Positions 11,154 through 23,500 of a stretch of 64,000 bases of DNA are shown piece after piece. The stretch's first letter is position 1; each line of letters opens with the position of its first letter. Both the position numbers and the translations under genes were made by a program. This DNA comes from Ceratobasidium sp. AG-K. Its lineage: Eukaryota > Basidiomycota > Agaricomycetes > Cantharellales > Ceratobasidiaceae. Under the pieces are notes generated by a model that did not search any database, had not been told where the DNA came from, and was given only the letters and a program-made list of their open reading frames with translations. The DNA lies in contig JAWNGF010000003.1 of the NCBI GenBank assembly GCA_037039685.1, positions 2,232,001 to 2,296,000 on the forward strand, in the 5' to 3' direction.

Positions 11154-12991
11154 ATGTATCCAGGACTCTTTAATAGTTCGTATGTCGCGAGCCCGTTTGA
11201 GATGGCATACATCGGTGACCCAGTCAACTTGCTGGGGTAAGCTTGTGAAGGTGCTTCATGGAAAAACGATGGCTTATCTTGTTGATATCCAGGCCGTGGT
11301 TTTGTGCGGTCGTTTTCTCACTATTATTGACGGCAAGTAAAGAATATATATTATTGTGAACTTCGGCTGAGATTTGTACAGGGGGTAATCCTTGCACAGG
11401 TTTGTCCATATATCGTTTGGTTCGTCAACATTGACCGACTGTTTCAGACCTATAACTATGTCGAGGAACGACCAAAAGACCCGCTACTCGTGCAAGCCTT
11501 GATATATTTTTCCTTTGTGCTGTCCGTTGGTGAGTCCCACGGGAGGATATCCCAGAGCGTCCGCTAACCAATTTTCAGCCAAATCCGCTTCTACTCTCTC
11601 CATCACAGTTAGTTTTTTCTCCCATTATATTTCATACCCGTGGTTGATACTCCGATTGATATTTTCAGTGGCGGATGTTCAGTGAGTATAGAATAAGCTC
11701 GCTCTAATAGTCAGCTGAGCTGTTCTTCAGTCAAGAACTTTGGCGACTTTCTCAATGTGCGTACTCTTGGCAACGGTCATGCTCAGGCCTGAGCTGATTA
11801 GTGTTCCACATGTAGGTTGGTATGCCTTCCATCGACCAAAAGATCACCACTGTGTGGGGGTCATTCATGGGCCTCTTGGTTCAGGCATACTTTATTCATC
11901 GAGGCTTTGTTCTTTCGCATAACTGGTACTTCCTAGTCGCCAGCTCACTAGCTGCGCTTATTGGATTCATCGGTTCAATTATCTTCGTACGTCGTCGAGT
12001 ACTCAGCCGGGCGGCGGTCTTTACTAATTCAATTATAATTTTCAGTGCGTGATGGTATTCACCCTCAACGGCATCCCGCCTCCGCTATATCTTCAGTCCG
12101 GTGAGTGTCGGAACGAGGAGTATGTATCGGCGGATCAATAACCTTATTCAAGCCAACATGATGATCATCGGCACAGTGATTGCAGATGCGTTAATTACCG
12201 GTTTTACTTGCTGGTAAGTATTCTTTCGCTCACGTACCAGCGTTTGCCGCTGAAGGCATTGTGTATAATAGGTACTTGCTGCAACAGCGCAAGCAGTCGA
12301 CATTTTCCAGCACAAATACCCTAATTGCTCGGCTTATCGCCACGGCTATGCAGTCTGCGTTCCCTCCCCTTATTTGGTAAGTTTGACTTGGAGTCGGAGT
12401 GACTGAGTGCTAATGGAGGCGTTTTGAATAGTGCGATTTGCAATCTAGTATGTATGCACAACCTGTCCTCTTAACATTGACCTTACGGTCAGGTAGATCT
12501 TCAACTCTCGCTCCAACGCAACAGACAACGCTTGGGTCCTATGCTTCAACATTCTCCTTCCTTACTTCTACGTGGTCAGCCTCATGTTCACGGTAAGCGC
12601 TACGTTTGATTTCCTTGCGCAGAAACGAAGCTGAAACCTTTTGGACGACCAGATTAACTCTCGTACCCGGTTGCGTACTGGCGGAGGAAGCCAAAGCGAC
12701 GGTGCTAACGTCTATGGTCTTCGTTCAATACCTAAAACAACTGTAGGTGTTGAGCTAGACCGCCTTCATGGCCTTTTGCTGAGATCAGAGTATTTTAGCG
12801 ACCAGACGCTCCGGAACGCGCAACCACAACTCAGGTCTATGTAACAACTCAGACCAGGACAGACCAGATCAACGTGCGTGGTGTAAATGAGGACCACATG
12901 AGTTCCTTCATAGACTTCAAAGGCTGACGTGCAAAATGACCTAGTCGGCGGAGCGCGGCGAAAACCCCCGCGATCGTCGTTCTGTAGATGA
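11154..12991 (+). CDS. DUF6534-type multi-pass membrane protein
   Basis: This belongs to a large basidiomycete family of small integral membrane proteins of unknown function, with about seven predicted helices. The start ATG (MYPGLFNSSYVASPFEMAYIG) is followed by a helix PWFCAVVFSLLLT, then GVILAQTYNYVEERPKD, MFIKNFGDFLNVG and the helices FMGLLVQAYFIHRGF and YFLVASSLAALIGFIGSIIF. Next come MMIIGTVIADALITGFTCWYL, the family segment LIARLIATAMQSAFPPLICAICNL and IFNSRSNATDNAW. About a dozen short exons are needed. One intron appears to be GC-AG (GCAAGT at about 11334) next to an 18 bp exon. The last exon boundaries are unsure: the stop is at 12925-12927 or, if a further 40 bp intron is removed, at 12989-12991. 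Confidence 0.8.
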
Positions 12992-13632
12992 CGCGAGCTC
13001 GCATATCTCAGTCGGTGACAAAAAACGACGATTGGGTGACGAGTTCTAACGGACTGATATGAATATCGTTTTGGCTTGGCAATATGTGGTTCTTTAGGCT
13101 GTATCTTGGGGTTTAGATAGTGTTCTGGTTATACTACGAACTTATGCCGCGTTTTTTGAGGTTTACCTACCAGCTGCATACATTTCTGGAATATATCAGC
13201 GACATGAGGACAAATGAAATGGCTGCTTGAGTGCCACAGGAACTGTTTGATATCATCAGGTTGCATGATGCGCCTCTTTAGACATCAGATTGAAATGAGT
13301 GTCGCTACTGATTCATGTATTTATCTGGCTAGCTCAGGACATCGATTATACGTACGTAGCCGAACTGACGTGCGCCTCCGTGTGTCGCTCTGACACGCTG
13401 TACCACATGTGTCATCCAGGTAGGTCGTCTGATCAAGGGTAGAGTAGTGGTTATTAACGACAAGCTTTGGTATAGTACTTCCCAGTTATTTCAGACGATT
13501 TGCGGTAAAAGTTCAAACAGTTCTTTTGGTCTACTTTACCTAAAGTCAAAAACACTACGCATACACGTACATATTCGCATGATATTACCTGACAAATGTA
13601 CACAGTGGACTTGTTACAGGGTTTGACCACGG
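12992..13632. other. intergenic, nothing recognised
   Basis: AT-leaning sequence between the DUF6534 gene and the 3' end of the cysteinyl-tRNA synthetase gene, which converge here. No supported gene, RNA or repeat. Confidence 0.5.
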
Positions 13633-16605
13633 TTACGGCTCATTTGCTGCAACCCATGCTTTCCATTCATCGTGCGCCTTACTCTGGATCTCCCATTCCT
13701 TCACCAATTTTTTCGACCTGTTTTTGGGTAGTTCCGCCCCGGAGGCGTCCGTCAATGGGACGCCGCGCTCATCCCAGGATCCATAAGTCCCCTCTGGGAC
13801 ATTCGGAGGCCGGAACATATCGCTCGGAGGAAGTTTGCCTCGTTCAAGCTTAGCGAGCTGCTTGGCTTTAGCGGCCTCGGCTTGCGCGGCCTTCTTTGCT
13901 AGTTTTTCTGCTGCCTGAGCAAGCTTGTCATCGCGAGCCTTGATGAGTGTCTCTGGGGAGACTAGTTTAACCAGTGCCTTTCCGTCTGAAATTCGAGTGT
14001 ATTGAGTAAAGCCAATTTCACCGGTACCGAAGCCGACTCTCACCGTCTTGATCATCCAACGCGACACCAAGCGGGACGAGATCAACATCCCTGAGTTTGT
14101 CGCAGAGCGCAAGGATGTCTTTGGCTGAAGCCCCAGACATCGCGAGTTGCCTCACGGAGTCACGGAAGCCAGAAAGGGTGCGGAGATACGGCATTAGCAA
14201 CGCATCCCGCTGTATGCGTACGAATCAGTGTCTGATCATGTGAAACAAGCTGGGTGCGCACATCCACAGACCCTTCCTTATTGTCGCCATCCGCCCCCCA
14301 ACCAATCGCTAGGGATGGGTCCCCGCCCAGCCCGAATACCTTGAGCGCGCTAGTAACCCAACGAGCAATATGGGCTACAACTCCAACGTTTGCCCGAGAG
14401 CGACCACGTGCAACATATGTGTTAGCCCTCGAAACCAGGTCGAGAACTCTCTGCACTGCTTCGGGGGTATTGAAAGAATCACAGAGTGCCACTCGGTATG
14501 CATGCTGGGTTTGTGTTAGGCTAAGGAACAGAGATAAAACCATTGTATAGGTTATGTGGGGTCATGGTCGAACGGGAAATTTAGTCAGTATAGGATTATC
14601 GATGGTCGGTTAACACTGCGGAAAATCCGATAAAATCTAGAACGTACAAAGCGGTTAGCTCAACCTCGGCCTCTCCGTAATTGTGCCTTGGTTCTTCGGT
14701 TGATGGTTTCTCTGCCGCGGCTTCTTCGTCATTCACGAGTGCTTTGGCGAGGGCGAAGAAGTTCTGGTTATGAAATCTTGAAGTGAGACACCCGACCCTT
14801 GTTCGGTAGCCGGACACTTACATTGAGCACAGTCTCTTGGGAACGAACTTCAACCATTAAACTTTCCTTGAAGTCCATCTTTGCGTTCCAGGGCTGTGCT
14901 AGAAATGCCAATCGTAACTGGCGGGCACTATAACTGTTGAGGGCATCCTGATAATCGTCAATCCCGGCACCATCACTTCTCTGGGTGATCGCGTACCTCG
15001 ACAGTGATAAAGTTTTTGAGTGATTTGCTCATCTTCTGTCCTTCGATGTGCAAATGCCCTGTGTGTAAGAAGTAGTTGACCCATTGTTGGCAGTCGTGGT
15101 AGGCCTATATAGACGAACATTAGAGCAAACGCTTGGTGAGTAAAGATACCTTGGTCACTGACCTCGCTCTGCGCTATTTCATTGTCGTGATGGGGAAACG
15201 CAAGGTCAATTCCTCCCGAGTGTATGTCCATTCCATCTCCAAGAATGGCGCTAGCCATGACCGAGCATTCAATGTGCCACCCGGGCCGACCAGGCCCCCA
15301 AGGAGAGGGCCATTCGGGTTCGCCGGGTTTAGATCTCTTCCACAATGCAAAATCGGCCGGCGAGCGCTTAGAATCGGAGCTGGATAATGCACCCTCACCC
15401 TCCTCGAGTAATGCCGTGTTGTTTTTCGAGTAGGGTTGGAGCTTCGCGTACACATGTTCCCAATCCTTATCCCTTCCGCTAACTCCATCATATGCGCGTA
15501 CGTCAAAATAGACACTACCACCAGCTTCGTATGCCCAGCCCCGAGAGACAATCTTTTCAACAAATGCAACAATTTCAGGGACGTATTCCGTAACTCGAGT
15601 GAGTGTGTCTGGTCGGCGAACGCCAAGGCGGTCCATATCCCGCATAAATGCGCGCTCCCAAAACGTAGACAGGGCACGAGTAAGGTGGGAGGGAATCGGG
15701 GCTGCGTCGGGAGAGGAAAGGTGGAGTCCATCGAGGTATGGGGCGAGAATGGGTGCAGCAGTAGCTATCAGTGTCTCGGAAGCCGCGCCCAAGTTATTCC
15801 GTGCTACCTCCAAAGCGTTATGGGTATCTCGCTACGTCAAGTTAGTAGTAGAACGTCAGTAACATTCTTATGGAGGACTCACAATTGCCTTCAGGTGCAT
15901 GAAAAACTTTTCGTCCCGCGCATTGCCTGCTTGAACCCAAGCTGGATCCTGAGCGAGCGCATCGATCTTTGCCCATGACGCGGCCTCTTGTCCGGATACA
16001 ACCAAGCTCTTGTCCTCCAGACCTTTGGTAAGCTGCTTATTGAGGTATATCACCCAAGCTTTGCCTATCGAGTCAATGAGATCTTGCGTAGTATTTGGTG
16101 TGTTTTTTGAAAGCGTATCCAAGTGATATTGGTGGCGTGCTCGAATGATAATCTGTATACACTGAGTGTGCTGATCTTTGCCTTGCACTATCATGCTTAC
16201 CTTGTCGTCGATGTCCGTGATATTCATGACAAAGTGAACATCATATCCAAAATAGTCGGTTAGAATTCTTCTAATAATATCCTGTGTGAGGTAGTTTCTG
16301 ATATGCAAATGCATCTATCTCAAATTCAGTTTGCAAGGAGCAAATCCAGGTAGCTACTAACCGTGCATGTCCCATATGGCTAGAGTCATAAACAGTCGGT
16401 CCGCAATTGTACCAGGTAACGTTTCGGCCCGTTTTAGGCACAAATTCAGTCTATAGCGACGAATCAAAAGTGCACTCAGGGGGTGTACTATTTGTAAGAG
16501 AGGGCCTTATACCTTGGACTTGGTCAACGAGTTGTACACCTTTAGCACCGGTTCATCTTTGCTTTGAGGTTGTATCCATTCAGGACGGCGGGGCTTGTCG
16601 GCCAT
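13633..16605 (-). CDS. cysteinyl-tRNA synthetase, cytosolic type
   Basis: It charges tRNA-Cys with cysteine using ATP. Exon 1 (16605-16513) encodes [14 protein letters not shown]; several introns follow. The class I signature is split over exons: the HIGH-like motif in [42 protein letters not shown], and KMSKS in [12 protein letters not shown]. Zinc ligands are visible at [16 protein letters not shown] and [12 protein letters not shown]. The typical eukaryotic insertion after NITDIDDK is present ([15 protein letters not shown]...). The C-terminal part carries an Ala/Lys-rich helix ([20 protein letters not shown]) and [10 protein letters not shown], as in cytosolic enzymes. There is no obvious mitochondrial presequence at this start. 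The gene starts 212 bp from LSM2 on the other strand, so the two may share a promoter. Confidence 0.93.
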
Positions 16606-16817
16606 ACTTAGCAAAACGCTAGTATGAAGTTGTGTGGCGGAGAGCAGTCGAGTAACGGGTGAGGTTTGTCCAAGGTGACTCGGGCCTTTAAGCAAGCGAA
16701 AGGCTGCCAGCATGCGTTGGATGGCTGACTCGGAGCGCGATGAGTTGGCCAGAATCAATCGTATGACTAAGCAGGCCAGATCAGATTCCAATTATCCAGC
16801 GCTCAACCTCGACCAAC

Positions 16818-17279
16818 ATGGTGCGTCCGAAATGTTTCTTTCTTCATAGCCACACTGACAAACTAATCCAGAATTCGTGTGCAGTTAATTTTCTCCGTGT
16901 TCAAAACGTTGACCGACCAGGAAGTTACTGTCGAGTTGAAGAATGATCTTTCTATAACTGGCGTTCTCAAGTCCGTCGACCAGTGAGTTGTCTCGTGAGT
17001 GCGCCTCTGACTCGACTGAAACAGACTGGCACTCTAGGTTCCTTAATATTCGATTGGATGCGATCAAGGTACACGATGAGGCACGGCATCCGCACATGGT
17101 TGGTCAATTGTTTCACCGTTTCTCCAGGTTGGTCTGACTTGCTTGGGCAGATGGCGGTGAAGAATTGCTTTATTCGGGGCTCTGTTGTGCGCTATGTGCA
17201 ACTTCCTGCAAGCGGCGTTGACACGCAGCTACTGGAGGACGCTACCCGCAAGGAGGCAGCCAACCAGGCGAAACGGTAA
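16818..17279 (+). CDS. LSM2: U6 snRNA-associated Sm-like protein LSm2
   Basis: LSm2 is a subunit of the LSm2-8 ring that binds the 3' end of U6 snRNA and of the cytoplasmic LSm1-7 decay complex. The exons are 16818-16820 (only the ATG), 16885-16982, 17038-17098 and 17151-17279, together 96 residues. The product matches LSm2 along its length: LIFSVFKTLTDQEVTVELKN, the Sm1 strand segment SITGVLKSVDQFLNI, then Sm2 VKNCFIRGSVVRYVQLP and the tail LLEDATRKEAANQAKR. The first coding exon is the start codon alone, followed by a GTGCGT donor. Spliced this way the start is M-LIFS, as in relatives (MLFFS). Confidence 0.93.
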
Positions 17280-17572
17280 CTGTATAGTGACGCGACTTGT
17301 ACGCGATTCACGCGATCACACCATCAATATCGAGAATATCTGTTATTAAGCATGCATATCAGAAAGAGACATAGATAACTGTGGCTGCAGATGATCCGAA
17401 TACAACTATACAACGAGCACGGAAGAAAAGTATAAACCCTCCTGACAGCAAAGAACGTGATTATGGGAGAATAACCATAGATGAGGTACGAGAAAGAAAG
17501 TCGACCAATCCCAGAATACCCGTACGAAAGCAATATAGCCAGGCGACAAGAACGAATAATAGCAAACAGAAA

Positions 17573-20500
17573 TCAAGCTTCTCGCTTCATCCACCCCAAA
17601 CTACCCAGACGTGACAGTCGCTCTTTAGTTCTGTTAGAGAAAACGGAACTCGTGTCTCGAATGCTGTGTGTCTTGCCAGGTGTCCCAAGCCCGACGTTTA
17701 TCAGGGATCCGTTGGATGTAGTCTCAGGTGACGCTGGTGGATTATTGACCGAGCCGTTGTAGCCATTTGTGCCAGGGGCAGACAGCCCATACTTGTTCAG
17801 ATGAGCAATATTCCTCTGCAGAGGCGTGAGGTTATTTGGGTTGATGGATGTAACTTGGTCAGGGACCTGATGTGGTGGGGGCATTCGATTGGTTTGCTCA
17901 GTAGGGGAGCCAATTCGCTCACGAAGCGAGGTAGAGAGCGAGATGGGAATCGACAGTGAAACGGAGGGGGCCGCGACGTGGCCACGTTTAGCTGGAGATG
18001 TGGAAAATGAAGGTCGGTTGGCGGTTGATTCGGACCGCTTGGGATAAAAGGACGAGGCGCCGTCGTGGGCGTTGGTAGCGATGGTGGGCGCACGCGGGAA
18101 TTGGTTGGCCATTGTGTGATTGGCAGGGGTTGGAAGGTGAGGCTCGGAAGGACTCGATGAAGACAGACGTTGAATCTCGTCGTGGAAGTTTTTCCGGAAG
18201 AAACGGACGAGAGCTAACTCAGTTAGCTCACGAAGCTAGTCATTTTAGTGGAGTACTCACTTTCGTGGAATGGTAGCATTTCAGTCGGGCAGAGTTCCTC
18301 ATGTAGCGCAAGGCATTGATCGATCAGTCGGACCTGTTGAGTGGTTAATGCTTCTTCCCTTTTGCTCGGAACTAACACTCGCCTGATTGTCAATCGTAGC
18401 TTTCAGCTGGTGAATCGATTCTGCAGCATCAGGATGACTCGCGAGGTAGTCACCACCCATAAAGACCTCTCGGAATAAAGATACACTTCCACCCGCGCCT
18501 GCGTCAACTACAGCATTCAATGCCATCGAGAGTGCGTTCGTTGAGACAGCTGCACCAGATTTGGCGAGTCCAGTATATCGATGCGCAAGTCCCGCCAATT
18601 CGGATGTCTTTTGGCGCACATCTTGTAAGGCGTTTTCCACTGGGGAGTGCTGAGTTACGGTCACATCCATAACGCATGACCGTCGCAGGACGGTCGGGAA
18701 CATTTCCTCTGTCGTTAGGACCGTCTTTTCGGTCCATGCATCCCGAGCATCGTTGGTGCGGCTGTGACTCTCAGGAGCTAATCGGCGCACGAAACTGAAT
18801 TGGTTGAGTGAGCTAGGTAGAGTAGTTAGCCAAACTGGGGGAGTGGAGGAATGGGCGTATATACGCACCTATGCTCATAGTATGTTCTAATAGCAACGGG
18901 CACATCTGGGTTGGTGAAGACGGGGAGTGTCCGATCGGGTTCTGGAGTAACAGCTGTGCATTGGATATACTGTGCTGTACCATACCGCACTTCGTCAGGA
19001 GGGTCACTTGTCGTTCGTAGCAGGGTGGCCTCTGGGTGCTGCAGTAGATGCGTTATAGCGATCCGGGGAACGGCAAATAATACGGACTCACTTTATTTAG
19101 CATTCGTTCGCAGAATGCGCCGAACTTTTCCCACTCATAACCTCGATACTAGAACAACATGAGTAAGATAACCATGTATGCATATAATTCGACTTACTAT
19201 AAACTGCTTGTCGCGAAGGGCAGCTGGGAAGTTTCCGTAGAATGCTACTCGGAAGTACTCTGAATAGTAGCGCTGGTCTGTCACAATGTGCTCCAGTAGT
19301 GCGGCTTGGTGGACCATAATCTCTGCCAGTCGATGGCTAGACTGCAATTAGTATTGTTCCACTAACAGACAAAACGCTTACTAGTCGAAAGATACTTCGG
19401 CATGTTGAGTCGCCAGCTCCCGACAAATTTCGACTGCGGTCTCCCAAGCCTTGCCCTTGCCTGCAGTGGATTAGCACTGGGATCCATCCATCACCAAAAT
19501 ACTCACTGAGGTACTCGATGATCAACAAATACAGCACTTCTTTTCGTGCAAACTGAGATTGCCTTGGTAAATCCAGTTCCGGCAGTGCCTCCACAAACGC
19601 GTGCATGTCCCACTCGTGAAGGTCCGCATGGAGCTTAAGCGTCAAAGCCGCTTCGACGTAGTTTTCGCTGTTGAGATGCATGTTCACGAGTTGGTGCACA
19701 TACTTGATGTACATCTCGTCTCTGCCAATCTTGCGCGTATAGTTCATGAGACGAAGTGTGGCGATCACTCGATCGTCTTGGTACTCGTCCCCGTCAGGGA
19801 GTTCTCGGACGTTCATGAGCAAGTCAAGGAACAGATTAACCGAGTCCAGGAACTCCTCCACTCGGCTTCTCAGGACCGGATCGAGTGAGGAGGAATCGAA
19901 GAGCCCGCGTAGTTGGCTGATAAAGAAGGAACGCGAGATATCGTCGCCTTTGGTGTCCGACATGTAGAGCGTATCCAACTTGTTCACCAGCCGATGCTCG
20001 ATGTCACTATGTGAATGTCAATACATGGCTGTCCCTAGAGTAAAATGTGATCTTACTCAAAATGTCCGTTGACATGGAATTCAGAAACGATCATCGAGTA
20101 CAAAATTTGCACTGCGTTGTTGCGGAGCTGGTCATGGTGACTTAGGCATAAGTCAAGAACGGGATCAACCAGCGATGCCAATGTTATTTGGTAGCCCTGG
20201 AGGGATCGAATCAGTCAATATATGCGGGTAGGGGGAAAAGGAGCTGAAACTTACTCCATAGCGCGTGATCACGCCCGCTTGCGCCGAAACAGCTTCGTCC
20301 CAACCAATAGCTTGCCACAACCTCAAAAGAATATTGGCGCCCTCACCGCGAAGGTCTCCTGCAAGTCTCCACACAGCACGTCGTTTCTTTGAGGACTATG
20401 TAAGCACGAGTATATCTGGAGCCCAAGAAATCACCTACCTGAGGGCTAAACTCCTCGATAATCAACTGGTCGCTCGCCAACAGCGACATGAGCATCGCGA

Positions 20501-23500
20501 GCGCATCATACCACAACGCCGCATCAAACTCGTCCGCGTGACTCTCTTCGGGGATAAACTCGCGCGTGAGCATAACCGCGACGGGGTCTGCCATTTTGAG
20601 AATGACCTTGTGCGCCATCACATTTACGTTTAGCCAGTTGGCTGGGAACGCGTCGTTGTGGAGGATCGAAATGGCAACCTTGAAGAAAAGACTCATAAAC
20701 TTAGCGAGATGGTCGCGACCTTCTATGTCCAAAGTGAACTCGAGGAAGCCGAGCAGGTGCTTTCGTGGGGAGGATTGGATGAGTGTCAGGAACACTGTTG
20801 CGATTTCACCTAGTGTGCAATTGAATAGGGTCACACTCTCTTCAGCTGCAGCGACGCCTGTCCATATAGGCGACTTGGCAGTGTTTGGTGGGAATGACAG
20901 CAAGGAGAACGGATATGAAACAGGGAACGCAGTGGGGACATTCGTTGGTGTCGTAGACATGCCCTTGACCCGTTCGAACACCTTGTTAGTTTCGGGGTTG
21001 CTCAACACCTGGTAGGACTCCAGTATTCTAAAATCTATGTAAGCCGGGATATATGCGCAGACCAACGAAATGCCTCACCTTGGCAATAACGAGAGCAAGA
21101 ACTCAACGTTGTCCTCTTCTTGCCTAAACAGCCGCCTATCCGCTCTGACCACCGGGTCGACCAAGCAGGACTGAAGCTTGTCGAGCATCACAGCCACAAC
21201 AGTGATGCACAGCCGAGTCGTCTCGAGCCACCCAATCCGTGCCGCGTCCCGAGCCGTGTCCGAATCTCCGGCGCTTGTCATCGTAAATTCGTTAAACTTG
21301 CCAAAGTGCGGTTTGATCCAGGAGATGATCGACTCGACGAGAAGCGACCGCGATTTGGGATCATCAAATACAAAGCTCCGAACAAGTTGGATGTACATCA
21401 GAAGCTTCCAGATGACAAGTTTTCCCTTGGTGCTGACGAGCGAGTTGGCGAACCCGGTCACGACACCAACTAGCTCGGCGGTGGAGAACGTGGTGGCGAG
21501 GTCGGGCAGGATCGATGCAAAGTGTTGCAGTGCGATAGTTTGGGTTCCGATAACATCAGGGGATGTGCGCGCCATGACTTTGTTTACCTCGTTCAAGTGG
21601 CTCTGTTCCGGGTTCAGCACCCGATCTATACAAGCAACTTGAGACGCACCGTGAGTTCGCGCTTAAACGCTGCCTCCAAATGCTCCGACGTGACACCCAT
21701 TCCGACCTCGTGGGCTTGCTGCAACTGCCTTGCTCGCACGATGAACCTAAACACATAATGCCACACCTTGAACGCCGCGCGCAATGGACTCGCTGTATCC
21801 TCTCCACTCGGGCTTGCTAAGAGGCGGTTCATCGAATGAATCATATGTCCAGCGGCGGCAGCGCACGAAAAGTGTGAATCGATGTATACGTCCAACACCG
21901 GCTGGAAGTTGGTAAATCGCCTGTCCTGGATGATCCCCAAGACTGTCACGAGCGCCGAGAATACCAAGTCGTCTAGTTCGCCCCGTGAGTTGAGCGACGA
22001 CACCAGTACCGCAAAGAGCGCGTCGAAAATGTCTCGAAGAAACTTGACAATCTCTACTTCGCCCACAAACGTAAACTTGCTTAGCACACTGGCGAGCTCG
22101 TCCTTGTCCTGGGTCTGTTCCCAATTCAGCAACGAAAGCAATGTCGAGTTTTGCGTGTATCGCGTCGAGACGAGGAATGAGCGCACGACGAGCGCATCTC
22201 GGGTTGGTTGTAATACGCGCTGCAAGGCAGGTGGGAGGTCCACTTTGGTCGTCGCGGCAGGCACAGAAGCTGGCGCGCCAAAGTAATCCTTGGGTTGAAC
22301 GCTCTCGATCCGATCCGTACGGTACAACACCAGTCGATGGGTTCCATCCGGAACGAACGCACGCCCGTCTGGGAACAGCGGCAAATACGCAAACGCAAAC
22401 GGCGGGCCCCGACGATTGCGAAACGTAAAGAACAAGTGGTCCGCCGCATCGTCTCCGGGCGAGTCCGGCAGCCGCACCTTGACGAGTTCGCCAAAGCTCG
22501 GACAGGTGTTTTTGTAAAAGACCATGCTGCGAAAGCGGGAGCGCATGGCTTCGCCTGCGCCTGGTGCGAGCATACGATCGACTGTTCGGCCGCCCCGAGT
22601 TCGGACTTCAATGTTGACTTCGACGCTGGGTGGGCCGCCCATTCCGGCCGCCATGCCCATTCCAATGAGTCCACCGATTGACTTGCGTGTGCGCGTGCGC
22701 GAGAGGGAGGGGGATGAAGCCGAACCCGAGTGATTGAACTCGCCAGACCAGAGCTTGATGAATGCATCGTTGCGAGTATCACCTGGAAAAACGACGTCGG
22801 GAAAACCAAGACGGGAGGTGAGTGGGATGGAGTGCAAAAGTGAAGGGTTTTCGTGAATGAGCGTGGAGCTATCCCCATGGAACGTCTTGAGCGTCACAGC
22901 AAGCATCTCAGCTCTAAGAGCAGGTCAGAACCCGCCAGTTTGGATTCACAAGGCACTCACCTCGGACTCTTTTCAACAGCCCGCTCATCTCCTCTGAGGA
23001 TATCTTGGTGGAGGGTACTAAACCTCGCCTCGTCCGCCGGAACGAAAATCGGCATCGTGTACTCTCTCGCCGGCCCAGCTCCGCCTCCAACACTCGCACC
23101 CACACCCCCTTCGATCGCCAACCCAGCCAAGAACCCATCCAATTCCAACACCGCGCATCCAAACGGCCTCCTCAACTCCTCTGCGTCCTCTCCTTTCCCT
23201 GTCTTGCGCCCCGTCGACGTTTTCATAGCCGGCAATTGGGTCACGCTGTCTTCCCAAACCGATCGGTACATGGGTTCAGAGCCGCGTCGAGACGAGGCCC
23301 CCAGCGAGTGTCCAATCGACCCGCCGTGTCCGAGCTCGGATACCGCTCCACTTGTCATTGCTGGACCTCCTTCGCTGATCGTACCCATTGCACCTCGTTC
23401 GCTGACTGCCCCTCTTCCGCTAGTCTCTCCTATTCCTTCGCCATCTGGGGCAAGTTTCATCCCGCCCCTTCGTACAATCCGGCACACCAACACCAGTCCT

